Assembly (NCBI GenBank): GCA_937996725.1
Contig: CALKUR010000144.1
Coordinates: 1-16,605 of the forward strand
From: an uncultured Dechloromonas sp.
GTDB lineage: Bacteria; Pseudomonadota; Gammaproteobacteria; Burkholderiales; Rhodocyclaceae
Direction: 5' to 3'
DNA length: 16,605 bases
The notes under the pieces are model-generated. The model was not told the origin of the DNA. It searched no databases and saw only the letters and a program-made list of their open reading frames with translations. The position numbers were made by a program, and so were the translations under genes. The first letter of the stretch is position 1. The number at the start of each line of letters is the position of its first letter. Below, piece after piece: positions 1 through 7,875 of the stretch.

Positions 1-129
1 CTTGCGTTTGCTTGAACCAATGCTTATAGCAATGGTCGGCGACCATGAAACCGCTGTTGTGATCGCCCCCTAGCGGGTGAACCTGATGCGGCGCGTTGTC
101 GGCCTCACTGAACCCAGGTTCAGAGCCAC
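1..129. other. Unresolved window edge, possible truncated gene
   Basis: No gene can be called with confidence here. On the minus strand one frame is open from about position 128 to position 1; its only ATG is at 46-44 (MVADHCYKHWF...), which would be the 5' end of a gene running out of the window downstream of the GntR gene. On the plus strand another frame is open from position 2 to a TAG at 71-73 (ending ...HETAVVIAP) and could be the C-terminal tail of a gene entering from the left. Both peptides are short, neither has a recognisable motif, and the putative minus-strand start lacks a good Shine-Dalgarno sequence. The flanking sequence would be needed to choose between them. Confidence 0.25.
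108..123. repeat. Short perfect inverted repeat after the GntR gene
   Basis: CTGAACC-CA-GGTTCAG is a perfect 7-bp dyad with a 2-nt centre. It lies 6 nt past the stop codon of the minus-strand GntR gene. No T-run follows on either strand, so it is not a standard intrinsic terminator. It could be an operator for a downstream gene, a weak 3' stem, or chance. Confidence 0.4.
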
Positions 130-855
130 CTAGGCATTGTTGCGCTCGCGCGGGGCACCCTCATCCATCTGCTTTTGAATGGCGTGCTGCCCAGCCAGCA
201 AGTGCGCGCGCATGGCGGCTTCGGCACCTTCGGCATCACGATCCAGCATGGCGGCCAGAATGAGTCGATGCTCCGCCAGCGAGGATCCCAAACGACCGAC
301 ACGCGACAGCGAATTGAGCCGCGATAGTTTTAATACCTTGCGCAGGTCATTGATGATCTGAATGAGCCAGCGGTTGCCGGCCTGTTCCTGCACGAGACGG
401 TGGAACTCCTGATTCACTTCGAAGAACTGACGAATCTCGTCGGCTGCGGCGGCCCGCTCCAGGGCATCGTGACAATGCTGTAGCTGTATCGCGGCGGCAT
501 CGGTCAAACGGCGTGTGGCCTCGTAGGCACAGCGGCCTTCGAGCATGGCCAGGACCGGGTAAATCTCTGAGGCGTCCTCTTTAGAGATCTCGGCGACATA
601 GCAACCACGACGAGGTTTGAGGGTGACGAGACCCTCGGCAGCCAGCACTTTGAGGGCTTCGCGTAGCGGCGTCCGGGAGATGCCGTAACGGGCGACCAAG
701 GACAGTTCGTCGATCCATTCGCCCGGTTGCAGCACATGGTCGAAAATCTCCTCGCGCAGGCGGTCCGCCACCTCTTCATAAAGTGCTGCGGAAACAATGG
801 GTTGCGATGCCTTTGGCGAACGCTTTTTGGCGGGTTTTGGCGAAGTTGCGCCCAT
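130..855 (-). CDS. GntR family regulator, FadR subfamily (FCD domain)
   Basis: This 241-residue protein has the two-domain layout of FadR/FCD-type GntR repressors. A basic tail (residues 1-18) precedes a winged helix-turn-helix (about 22-90) with the hallmark SRTPLREAL at 60-68 and the wing sequence LKPRRGCYV at 79-87. An all-helical FCD ligand-binding domain follows (about 95-225). FCD domains usually bind a metal through a His triad, and His152, His196 (AEHRLI) and His218 (RAHL) sit at the expected places. Such proteins bind small carboxylates or acyl compounds and leave their operator on ligand binding. The gene is divergent from the propionyl-CoA operon, so it probably controls that operon and itself; the ligand is unknown, with propionate, propionyl-CoA or 2-methylcitrate as guesses. 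The ATG at 855 has no Shine-Dalgarno sequence and the next Met is residue 104, so the start is either leaderless or weakly initiated. Confidence 0.9.
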   Translation of the reverse strand: MGATSPKPAKKRSPKASQPIVSAALYEEVADRLREEIFDHVLQPGEWIDELSLVARYGISRTPLREALKVLAAEGLVTLKPRRGCYVAEISKEDASEIYPVLAMLEGRCAYEATRRLTDAAAIQLQHCHDALERAAAADEIRQFFEVNQEFHRLVQEQAGNRWLIQIINDLRKVLKLSRLNSLSRVGRLGSSLAEHRLILAAMLDRDAEGAEAAMRAHLLAGQHAIQKQMDEGAPRERNNA

Positions 856-883
856 AATTATGAATAACGTATGATTCGGTTAT
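853..883. promoter_or_regulatory. Dyad-rich candidate operator between GntR gene and scpA
   Basis: This AT-rich stretch contrasts with its GC-rich surroundings. It holds a perfect palindrome, CATAATTATG (853-862), that covers the GntR gene's start codon, then GAAT-N8-ATTC (862-877) and ATAAC-N10-GTTAT (864-883). GntR-family dimers bind short dyads, and FCD-type regulators often sit on the divergent promoter next to their own gene. Autoregulation plus control of scpA is therefore a reasonable inference. The exact binding site cannot be decided from sequence alone. Confidence 0.4.
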
Positions 884-907
884 CGACGTGGCTGACTGCC
901 CGTAGTC

Positions 908-916
908 TGCCATAGT
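908..916 (+). promoter_or_regulatory. Possible extended -10 element for the scpA operon
   Basis: TGC-CATAGT resembles a sigma-70 extended -10 element (TGn-TATAAT). No good -35 hexamer is found 16-18 nt upstream, which is tolerated with an extended -10. A start about 7 nt downstream would give a leader of roughly 90 nt. The site lies just downstream of the candidate operator, an arrangement that would suit repression. Weak match. Confidence 0.25.
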
Positions 917-935
917 TTGTTGTTTTCACTGAAGT

Positions 936-990
936 CGCCCTCCCGACCAGGAAGGGCGTGGTCGCGTCTTCGCGGCATTTTGCATTGCAA
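936..990 (+). promoter_or_regulatory. Structured leader upstream of scpA
   Basis: Three consecutive dyads occupy the leader. CGCCCT/AGGGCG (936-941 with 953-958) encloses an 11-nt loop. GTCGCG/CGCGGC (961-966 with 971-976, one G-T pair) encloses a TCTT loop and is followed by ATTTTG. TTGCA-T-TGCAA (980-990) is a perfect 11-nt dyad. The second hairpin with its short T-rich tail is only weakly terminator-like. No cobalamin riboswitch architecture is visible and the leader is too short for one. The last dyad could be a protein site. Confidence 0.3.
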
Positions 991-1016
991 CTATCCGTTT
1001 CCGAGTGAGGTTCGTC

Positions 1017-3173
1017 ATGAGCAATTCGAACAAAGCCACCCCTGAAGCCATCGAGGCTTGGAAAAAGGCCGCCGCCAAACAATCGCCGGACGGCGATCTG
1101 GGTCGCCTGGATTGGCACACCCCCGAAGGCCTGACGGTCAAACCCCTCTACACCAAAGCTGATACCGAAAGCCTGCAACATACCGACACGCTACCGGGCT
1201 TTGCCCCGTTCCTGCGCGGCCCACAGCCGACGATGTATGCCGTGAAGCCATGGACGATTCGCCAGTACGCCGGCTTCTCCACTGCCGAGGCCTCCAACGC
1301 GTTCTACCGCAAGGCGCTGGCCGCCGGTGGTCAGGGCGTATCGGTCGCTTTCGACCTGGCAACGCACCGCGGTTACGACTCGGATAACGCCCGCGTAGTC
1401 GGCGACGTCGGCAAGGCCGGCGTGGCGATCGACTCGGTCGAAGATATGAAGATCCTGTTCGACGGCATTCCGCTCGACAAGATTTCGGTCTCCATGACCA
1501 TGAACGGCGCGGTGCTGCCGATTCTGGCCGGCTACATTGTGGCCGCCGAAGAACAAGGCGTACCGCAGGACAAACTGTCCGGCACGATCCAGAACGACAT
1601 CCTCAAGGAGTTCATGGTTCGTAACACCTATATTTATCCGCCGACCCCGTCGATGAAGATTATTTCGGACATCTTCGGCTACACGGCACAGCACATGCCG
1701 AAGTTCAACTCGATTTCGATCTCGGGTTATCACATTCAGGAAGCCGGTGCGAACCAGGCCATCGAGCTGGCGTTCACGCTGGCCGATGGCCGCGAGTACG
1801 TACGCACCGGTATCGCCTCGGGTCTGGACGTCGACGCCTTCGCCGGTCGTCTGTCGTTCTTCTGGGCGGTGGGCATGAATTTCTATCTGGAAATCGCCAA
1901 GATGCGCGCCGCGCGTCTGTTGTGGCACCGCGTGATGTCGCAGTTCAACCCGAAGAACGCCAAGTCGTTGATGCTGCGTACCCACTCGCAGACCTCGGGC
2001 TGGTCACTGACCGAGCAGGATCCGTACAACAACGTCGTGCGTACGACGATTGAAGCGCTGGCCGCCGTGTTCGGCGGTACGCAGTCGCTGCACACCAATG
2101 CGCTGGACGAAGCCATCGCGCTGCCGACCGAGTTCTCGGCGCGTATCGCCCGTAACACCCAGCTGATCATTCAGGAAGAAACCCACATCACCAGCGTGAT
2201 CGATCCGTGGGCTGGTTCCTACATGATGGAAAAGCTCACGCAGGATATGGCCGACAAGGCCTGGGCCATCATGGAAGAAATCGAAGCCATGGGCGGCATG
2301 ACCAAGGCCGTGGAATCGGGCTGGGCCAAGATGCAGGTCGAAACCTGTGCCGCCGAAAAGCAGGCGCGCATCGACTCGGGCAAGGACGTCATCGTTGGCG
2401 TCAACAAGTACAAGCTGGCGAAGGAAGACGACATCGACATTCTCGATATTGACAACCACGCCGTGCGTGAAGCCCAGGTTGCCCGTCTGCAGAAGATCCG
2501 CGCTACCCGTGACAGCAAGGCCGTTGAAGCCGCACTGAACGCGCTCACCGAATGCGCCAAGAGCGGCCAAGGCAACCTGCTCGATCTGGCGGTGAAGGCC
2601 ATCCGCCTGCGTGCCACAGTCGGCGAAGTTTCCGATGCGCTGGAAACGGTCTTCGGTCGTTTCCGCGCCAACAATCAAACCATTTCCGGTGTGTACGGAG
2701 GCGTTGTGCAAGGTCAGGACAGCTGGGAAGAAATCAAGCAGGACATCGAGAATTTCGTTAAAGAACAAGGCCGCCGCCCGCGCATCATGATTGCCAAGCT
2801 GGGTCAGGATGGTCACGATCGCGGTGCCAAAGTGGTGGCCACGGCCTTCGCCGATCTGGGCTTCGACATCGATATGGGTCCGCTGTTCCAAACGCCAGAA
2901 GAAGCTGCCCGCCAAGCGATTGAAAACGATGTGCACGCGATCGGTGTCTCGTCGCTGGCCGCTGGCCACAAGACGCTGCTGCCGGCGCTGGTGAAGGCCC
3001 TCAAGGATCAAGGTTCAGACGACATCATCGTGTTTGCCGGCGGCGTGATTCCGGCGCAGGACTACGACACGCTCTACAAGGCTGGCGCTAAGGCCATCTT
3101 CGGCCCGGGCACCCGCATTGAGGATTCGGCCCGCACCGTGCTGGGCGAGATCCGCAAGGCTCAAGCCAAGTAA
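1017..3173 (+). CDS. scpA: Methylmalonyl-CoA mutase, B12-dependent
   Basis: The 718-residue enzyme interconverts (2R)-methylmalonyl-CoA and succinyl-CoA in the cytoplasm using adenosylcobalamin. The N-terminal substrate-binding TIM barrel (about 30-550) carries family blocks such as VAFDLATHRGYDSD, YIYPPTPSM, SGYHIQEAGA, RTHSQTSGWSL and RIARNTQ. The C-terminal cobalamin domain (about 585-715) carries DGHDRG, with Asp598-x-His600-xx-Gly603; His600 is the expected lower axial cobalt ligand. SSLAAGHKTL and GGVIP follow. The length matches the single-chain type (E. coli Sbm/ScpA is of similar size), so no separate small subunit is needed. I chose the ATG at 1017 because GAGTGAGG (1003-1010) then acts as its ribosome-binding site; a GTG at 1005 lies inside that site. 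It is the first gene of the operon, and meaB starts 16 nt after its stop. Confidence 0.97.
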   Translation: MSNSNKATPEAIEAWKKAAAKQSPDGDLGRLDWHTPEGLTVKPLYTKADTESLQHTDTLPGFAPFLRGPQPTMYAVKPWTIRQYAGFSTAEASNAFYRKALAAGGQGVSVAFDLATHRGYDSDNARVVGDVGKAGVAIDSVEDMKILFDGIPLDKISVSMTMNGAVLPILAGYIVAAEEQGVPQDKLSGTIQNDILKEFMVRNTYIYPPTPSMKIISDIFGYTAQHMPKFNSISISGYHIQEAGANQAIELAFTLADGREYVRTGIASGLDVDAFAGRLSFFWAVGMNFYLEIAKMRAARLLWHRVMSQFNPKNAKSLMLRTHSQTSGWSLTEQDPYNNVVRTTIEALAAVFGGTQSLHTNALDEAIALPTEFSARIARNTQLIIQEETHITSVIDPWAGSYMMEKLTQDMADKAWAIMEEIEAMGGMTKAVESGWAKMQVETCAAEKQARIDSGKDVIVGVNKYKLAKEDDIDILDIDNHAVREAQVARLQKIRATRDSKAVEAALNALTECAKSGQGNLLDLAVKAIRLRATVGEVSDALETVFGRFRANNQTISGVYGGVVQGQDSWEEIKQDIENFVKEQGRRPRIMIAKLGQDGHDRGAKVVATAFADLGFDIDMGPLFQTPEEAARQAIENDVHAIGVSSLAAGHKTLLPALVKALKDQGSDDIIVFAGGVIPAQDYDTLYKAGAKAIFGPGTRIEDSARTVLGEIRKAQAK

Positions 3174-3189
3174 GCCCCTTTCACGGCGT

Positions 3190-4242
3190 ATGAACACGAT
3201 GTCACCCGCAGAAGCCGCCACACTCACCGACGCCGATCAGGCGTTGGTGGATGGCGTGCTCGCGGGCGAGCGCCGGGCGCTGGCCAAAGCCATTACGCTG
3301 ATTGAATCGACACGCGACGATCATCAGGCCCGAGCACAACAGGTGCTGAACGCGCTGCTGCCAAAAACCGGCAACGCGATTCGCATCGGTATCTCGGGCG
3401 TGCCGGGTGCCGGCAAGTCGACCTTTATCGAAGCGCTGGGCATGTGGCTCATTAAAAAAGGTCACAAACTCGCCGTGCTCGCGGTGGATCCATCCTCCAG
3501 CGTTTCGGGCGGTTCGATCTTGGGCGATAAAACCCGCATGGAACAGTTGTCGGCGCGTGAAGAAGCCTTCATCCGCCCGAGCCCATCATCCGGTTCGCTC
3601 GGCGGCGTCGCCGAAAAGACCCGCGAAGCGATGCTGCTCTGCGAAGCCTCCGGCTACGACGTGATCATTATCGAAACAGTCGGTGTCGGCCAATCGGAAA
3701 CGACCGTCGCCGGCATGGTCGATATGTTCTGCCTACTGCAATTACCGAACGCTGGTGATGATTTGCAGGCGATCAAAAAAGGTATCGTCGAGATCGCCGA
3801 TCTGGTGATCATCAATAAAGCCGATATCGATCCCCGTGCTGCGGCCGTCACTGCAGCGCAGTGGAAAAATGCCCTGAGCCTGCTGCGCCCGACCAGCCCG
3901 AACTGGCAACCACCGGTGATTGCGCTAAGCGCCCTGCATCACGACGGCATCGAAAAATTCTGGGAAGCGATCGACAACTACCGCAACGCTTTACTGCCGA
4001 CCGGTGAGTTTGATGCACGCCGCCGCCATCAGGCCCAGGCCTGGATGTGGAGCCTGATCGATTCGGGCCTGCGTCGCGCCTTTCACGCGAACCCGACCGT
4101 CGTCGCCAACCTGCCCGCCATTCGGCAGGCGGTCGATCAAGCACGCCAGACACCGGCCTCGGCTGCGCGTCAGCTACTCGGCGCCTTTTTAGGCTCACCT
4201 TTTGCTCAAACATCGCCAACGACCCATGGTCTTGGCACGTAA
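3190..4242 (+). CDS. meaB: Methylmalonyl-CoA mutase-associated GTPase (MeaB/ArgK family)
   Basis: This 350-residue G3E-family P-loop GTPase protects and reloads methylmalonyl-CoA mutase with intact adenosylcobalamin. It was formerly annotated ArgK, an arginine transport kinase. Visible motifs are Walker A GVPGAGKST (70-78), the Mg/switch segment VDPSSSVSGGSILGDKTRM (about 99-117), the SSGSLGG loop (133-139) that corresponds to the mutase-responsive switch III region of MeaB, ETVGVGQSE (162-170) and the guanine-specificity motif NKAD (209-212). A helical N-terminal extension and C-terminal dimerisation arm complete the usual layout. The frame is open from 3118 inside scpA, but family alignment begins near the ATG at 3190; a second ATG at 3199 is possible. 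Neither has a clear Shine-Dalgarno sequence, so translational coupling with scpA, 16 nt upstream, is likely. Confidence 0.95.
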   Translation: MNTMSPAEAATLTDADQALVDGVLAGERRALAKAITLIESTRDDHQARAQQVLNALLPKTGNAIRIGISGVPGAGKSTFIEALGMWLIKKGHKLAVLAVDPSSSVSGGSILGDKTRMEQLSAREEAFIRPSPSSGSLGGVAEKTREAMLLCEASGYDVIIIETVGVGQSETTVAGMVDMFCLLQLPNAGDDLQAIKKGIVEIADLVIINKADIDPRAAAVTAAQWKNALSLLRPTSPNWQPPVIALSALHHDGIEKFWEAIDNYRNALLPTGEFDARRRHQAQAWMWSLIDSGLRRAFHANPTVVANLPAIRQAVDQARQTPASAARQLLGAFLGSPFAQTSPTTHGLGT

Positions 4243-4268
4243 CTGGATATCACCTGAGGAGTTCCACT

Positions 4269-5801
4269 ATGCATGACATCGTTCATCAGCTCGAACAGAA
4301 GCGCGAACAGGCGCGTCTGGGCGGCGGCCAGAAGCGTATCGACGCACAGCATGCCAAAGGCAAACTGACCGCCCGCGAACGCATCGAACTGTTCCTGGAT
4401 CCGGAATCGTTTGAAGAGTGGGACATGTTCAAGGAGCACCGCTGTACCGATTTCGGCATGGAGAAACAGTCGCTGCCGGGCGATGGCGTGGTGACCGGTT
4501 ACGGTACCGTCAATGGCCGTCTGGTCTTCGTGTTCTCGCAAGACTTCACCGTGCTCGGCGGTTCGCTGTCGGAAACGCACGCTGAGAAGATCTGCAAGAT
4601 CATGGATCAGGCCATGAAAGTCGGCGCGCCGGTCATCGGCCTCAACGACTCGGGTGGCGCTCGTATTCAGGAAGGCGTGGCCGCGCTGGGTGGCTATGCC
4701 GAAGTGTTCCAGCGCAACGTCATGGCCTCGGGCGTGATCCCGCAGATCTCGATGATCATGGGCCCCTGTGCCGGTGGTGCCGTTTATTCGCCATCGATGA
4801 CCGACTTCATCTTCATGGTGAAAGACAGCTCGTACATGTTCGTGACCGGGCCGGAAGTCGTGAAGACCGTGACCCACGAAGAAGTGACCGCTGAAGAGCT
4901 CGGCGGCGCCGTGACCCACACCAGCAAGTCGGGCGTCGCCGATCTGGCCTTCGAGAACGATGTCGAAGCCCTGCTCATGCTGCGCCGACTCATCAACTTC
5001 CTGCCGTCGAGCAATAAAGAGAAGCCGCCGGTGCAACCGACACTGGACAGCGCCAACCGCGTCGATTTCTCGCTTGATACGTTGGTGCCGGCTAATCCAA
5101 ACCAACCATACGACATGAAGGAACTGATCATCAAAACCGTTGATGACTGTGACTTCTTCGAAATCCAGCCGGACTACGCCAAAAACATCATCGTCGGCTT
5201 CGGCCGCATGGAAGGCCGTACTGTCGGTATCGTCGCCAACCAGCCGCTGGTGCTGGCCGGCTGTCTGGACATCAAGTCGTCGATCAAGGCTGCCCGCTTT
5301 GTCCGTTTCTGTGATGCCTTCAATATTCCCGTCGTGACCTTCGTCGACGTACCGGGCTTTATGCCGGGTACCTCGCAGGAATACGGCGGCATTATCAAAC
5401 ACGGTGCCAAGCTACTGTATGCGTACGCCGAATGTACCGTGCCGAAGGTGACCGTGATTACCCGTAAAGCCTACGGTGGCGCTTACGACGTGATGAGCTC
5501 GAAGCACCTGCGTGGCGATGTTAACTTCGCCTGGCCATCCGCTGAAATTGCTGTGATGGGTCCAAAGGGTGCCGTGGAAATCATCTTCCGCGAAGAAAAG
5601 AACGATCCCGCCAAGCTGGCTGAGCGCGAAGCCGAATACAAGACTAAGTTCGCCAACCCGTTCGTGGCCGGTGCACGTGGCTTTATCGACGACGTGATCA
5701 TGCCAAACGAAACCCGCAAGCGCATCTGCCGCTCGCTGGCCATGCTTAAAGACAAAGACATCCAGAATCCGTGGCGCAAGCACGGCAATATTCCGCTTTG
5801 A
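4269..5801 (+). CDS. pccB: Propionyl-CoA carboxylase, carboxyltransferase (beta) subunit
   Basis: The 510-residue subunit transfers CO2 from carboxybiotin on PccA to propionyl-CoA, forming (2S)-methylmalonyl-CoA. It has two crotonase-fold halves. The N half holds the acyl-CoA-binding loop NDSGGARIQEGVAALGGY and GPCAGGAVYSP (about 126-177). The C half (about 290-500) holds GRTVGIVANQP, the biotin-site region FVDVPGFMPG and KAYGGAYDVMSSKH. Asp407 in GGAYD aligns with the Asp that favours propionyl-CoA over acetyl-CoA in Streptomyces PccB (recalled as D422). The frame is open from 4047 inside meaB, but the ATG at 4269 follows GAGGAG (4256-4261) at 7 nt and gives the family length. It lies 26 nt after meaB and 20 nt before pccA. 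An acetyl-CoA or other acyl-CoA carboxylase is less likely given the scpA neighbourhood. Confidence 0.96.
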   Translation: MHDIVHQLEQKREQARLGGGQKRIDAQHAKGKLTARERIELFLDPESFEEWDMFKEHRCTDFGMEKQSLPGDGVVTGYGTVNGRLVFVFSQDFTVLGGSLSETHAEKICKIMDQAMKVGAPVIGLNDSGGARIQEGVAALGGYAEVFQRNVMASGVIPQISMIMGPCAGGAVYSPSMTDFIFMVKDSSYMFVTGPEVVKTVTHEEVTAEELGGAVTHTSKSGVADLAFENDVEALLMLRRLINFLPSSNKEKPPVQPTLDSANRVDFSLDTLVPANPNQPYDMKELIIKTVDDCDFFEIQPDYAKNIIVGFGRMEGRTVGIVANQPLVLAGCLDIKSSIKAARFVRFCDAFNIPVVTFVDVPGFMPGTSQEYGGIIKHGAKLLYAYAECTVPKVTVITRKAYGGAYDVMSSKHLRGDVNFAWPSAEIAVMGPKGAVEIIFREEKNDPAKLAEREAEYKTKFANPFVAGARGFIDDVIMPNETRKRICRSLAMLKDKDIQNPWRKHGNIPL

Positions 5802-5821
5802 TCGCCCCGGGAGATAAAAAC

Positions 5822-7810
5822 ATGTTCAAGAAAATCCTGATTGCCAACCGCGGTGAAATCGCCTGCCGCGTTATCAAGACTGCCCGCAAGATGGGCATCA
5901 AAACGGTTGCCGTGTATTCGGAAGCTGATGCTTCGGCACGTCACGTTGAGCTCGCCGACGAAGCCGTCTGCATCGGTCCGGCCGCCTCGAAAGAGTCGTA
6001 CCTGGTTATCGACAAGATCATTGCCGCCTGTAAGCAGACCGGCGCTGAAGCGGTGCATCCGGGTTACGGTTTCCTCTCGGAAAACGCCGAGTTTGGTAAG
6101 AAGCTCGAAGCCAACGGCATCGTCTTTATCGGCCCGAAGGTCTACGCACTGGAATCGATGGGCGACAAAATCGCCTCGAAGAAGCTGGCCAACGAGGCCA
6201 AGGTCAACACCATTCCGGGCTATAACGACCCGATCGACACGCCGGAGCAAGCCGTTGAAATCGCTAAGGGTATCGGTTACCCGGTGATGATCAAAGCGTC
6301 GGCCGGCGGTGGCGGCAAGGGTCTGCGCGTTGCCTTCGACGACAAGGAAGCCTACGAAGGTTTCGCCTCGTGCAAGAGCGAGGCCAAGAATGCCTTCGGT
6401 GATGACCGCGTCTTTATCGAAAAGTTCGTCGAAGAACCGCGCCATATCGAAATTCAGGTGCTGGGCGATTCGCACGGCAACGTGGTGTACCTGAACGAGC
6501 GTGATTGCTCGATTCAGCGCCGTCACCAAAAAGTCATCGAAGAAGCACCGTCACCCTTCATCGATCCGGCGACCCGTAAAGCCATGGGTGAGCAAGCCGT
6601 TGCCCTGGCCAAGGCCGTGCAGTATCAATCGGCCGGCACCGTCGAATTCGTCGTCGGCAAAGACAAGTCGTTCTACTTCCTGGAAATGAACACCCGCCTG
6701 CAGGTGGAGCACCCGGTGACCGAGCTGATCACCGGCCTCGATCTCGTCGAGCAGATGATTCGCGTTGCCGCCGGCGAAAAACTGGCATTCAAGCAGGAAG
6801 ATGTGCAACTCAACGGCTGGGCGATGGAGTGTCGCATCAACGCCGAAGACCCATTCCGCGGCTTCCTGCCGTCGACGGGTCGCCTGGTGAAGTTTGCGCC
6901 ACCGGAAGAGGTGGCCGGTCAGGTTCGCGTCGATACCGGCGTCTACGAAGGCGGCGAGATCTCGATGTACTACGACTCGATGATCGCCAAGCTGATCGTT
7001 CATGCCGCAACGCGTGAACAGGCCATCGAGCGCATGCGCGATGCCCTGAATAGCTTCGTCATCCGCGGTATCTCGTCGAATATTCCGTTCCAGGCCGCGC
7101 TGATGCAGCACCCGCGCTTCCAGGCCGGTAACTTCACGACCGCGTTTATCGCCGAAGAATATCCGAAAGGCTTCAACGCCAGCGACGTGCCGCATGATGA
7201 TCCGGCTCTGTTGCTGTCGGTCGCCGCGTTCGTGCACCGTCGCTACATCGACCGCGCCGCCAAGGTGAGCGGTCAGCTGCCTGGTCATGAACTGCAAGTT
7301 GGCGATGAATGCGTCGTCATTCGCCAGGGTGAACAACATCCTGTCACGGTCACCGCGGCCGAAGGTGGTTACGACGTGATGTACAAGGGTGAAACCCTGA
7401 AAATCCGTTCTGCCTGGAATCTGGGTGAGCCGCTGTTCACCGGTACGGTCAACGGCGAGCCGTTCACGATGCAGGTGGAGCGCCATAAGCTGGACTACCG
7501 CCTGTTCCACTGGGGCACTCAGGCAAATCTGAACGTTATGCGTGCCCGCGTTGCTGAAATGCTGGCATTGATGCCCGAAAAAGCTGCACCGGATATGTCG
7601 AAGTTCCTGTTGTCGCCAATGCCAGGTCTGCTACGCGAAGTGGCCGTCAAAGTCGGCCAGGACGTCAAAGCCGGGGAAAAGCTGGCCGTCATTGAAGCCA
7701 TGAAGATGGAAAACATCCTCAAGGCCGAACAGGATGGCAAGGTGAAGAAGGTCTCAGCCGCTGCTGGCGAATCGCTGTCGGTGGATCAGATCATTATCGA
7801 GTTCGAATGA
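5822..7810 (+). CDS. pccA: Propionyl-CoA carboxylase, biotin-containing (alpha) subunit
   Basis: The 662-residue subunit carboxylates its own biotin with ATP and bicarbonate and passes the CO2 to PccB. Biotin carboxylase comes first (about 1-450), with the signature FKKILIANRGEIACRVI, an ATP-grasp glycine loop SAGGGGKGLR (about 160-169), RDCSIQRRHQKVIEE and EMNTRLQVEHPVTE. A BT-type linker domain follows (about 470-590). The C-terminal biotinyl carrier domain (about 592-662) has EAMKMEN, with Lys628 as the biotinylation site 34 residues from the end, the usual spacing. The ATG at 5822 follows GGGAG (5809-5813) at 8 nt; upstream codons of the open frame overlap pccB and are unlikely to be translated. 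It is the last gene of the operon and is followed by a strong terminator 13 nt after the stop. A biotin protein ligase is not in the window and must act from elsewhere. Confidence 0.97.
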   Translation: MFKKILIANRGEIACRVIKTARKMGIKTVAVYSEADASARHVELADEAVCIGPAASKESYLVIDKIIAACKQTGAEAVHPGYGFLSENAEFGKKLEANGIVFIGPKVYALESMGDKIASKKLANEAKVNTIPGYNDPIDTPEQAVEIAKGIGYPVMIKASAGGGGKGLRVAFDDKEAYEGFASCKSEAKNAFGDDRVFIEKFVEEPRHIEIQVLGDSHGNVVYLNERDCSIQRRHQKVIEEAPSPFIDPATRKAMGEQAVALAKAVQYQSAGTVEFVVGKDKSFYFLEMNTRLQVEHPVTELITGLDLVEQMIRVAAGEKLAFKQEDVQLNGWAMECRINAEDPFRGFLPSTGRLVKFAPPEEVAGQVRVDTGVYEGGEISMYYDSMIAKLIVHAATREQAIERMRDALNSFVIRGISSNIPFQAALMQHPRFQAGNFTTAFIAEEYPKGFNASDVPHDDPALLLSVAAFVHRRYIDRAAKVSGQLPGHELQVGDECVVIRQGEQHPVTVTAAEGGYDVMYKGETLKIRSAWNLGEPLFTGTVNGEPFTMQVERHKLDYRLFHWGTQANLNVMRARVAEMLALMPEKAAPDMSKFLLSPMPGLLREVAVKVGQDVKAGEKLAVIEAMKMENILKAEQDGKVKKVSAAAGESLSVDQIIIEFE

Positions 7811-7823
7811 TCTGAACTGCCTC

Positions 7824-7857
7824 AATAAAAAACCCGGCCGAGGCCGGGTTTTTTATT
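7824..7857. terminator. Bidirectional intrinsic terminator between pccA and the VOC gene
   Basis: AATAAAAAACCCGGCC and GGCCGGGTTTTTTATT form a 16-bp perfect stem around a 2-nt GA centre, with a GC core (CCCGGCC) and A/T tracts on both sides. It gives a T-run in either direction. It lies between the convergent ends of pccA (7810) and the VOC gene (7876), so it should serve both. Confidence 0.92.
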
Positions 7858-7875
7858 ACTTCAACTGAAACGGCA

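Noticed and set aside
856..1016. Cobalamin riboswitch upstream of the B12-dependent mutase gene
   Set aside because: The gap is only 161 bp and I find no B12-box-like GCCACTG element or multi-stem layout. The hairpins present are small and local.
2004..3011. A 335-codon open frame antisense to scpA
   Set aside because: It lies wholly opposite the mutase cobalamin-domain region, has low-complexity His/Gly/Asp-rich composition typical of an antisense shadow in GC-rich DNA, and shows no family motif.
4047..4268. N-terminal extension of PccB overlapping meaB
   Set aside because: The added 74 residues are Arg/Ser/Pro-rich and unlike the family. A good Shine-Dalgarno sequence precedes the ATG at 4269, and that start gives the normal length.
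4206..5402. A 398-codon open frame antisense to pccB
   Set aside because: The overlapping sense gene matches PccB throughout. The antisense product is His/Arg-rich with no recognisable domain and no ribosome-binding site.
5483..6529. A 348-codon open frame antisense to the pccB/pccA junction
   Set aside because: It spans two well-supported genes on the other strand and their ribosome-binding site, and has no domain signature.
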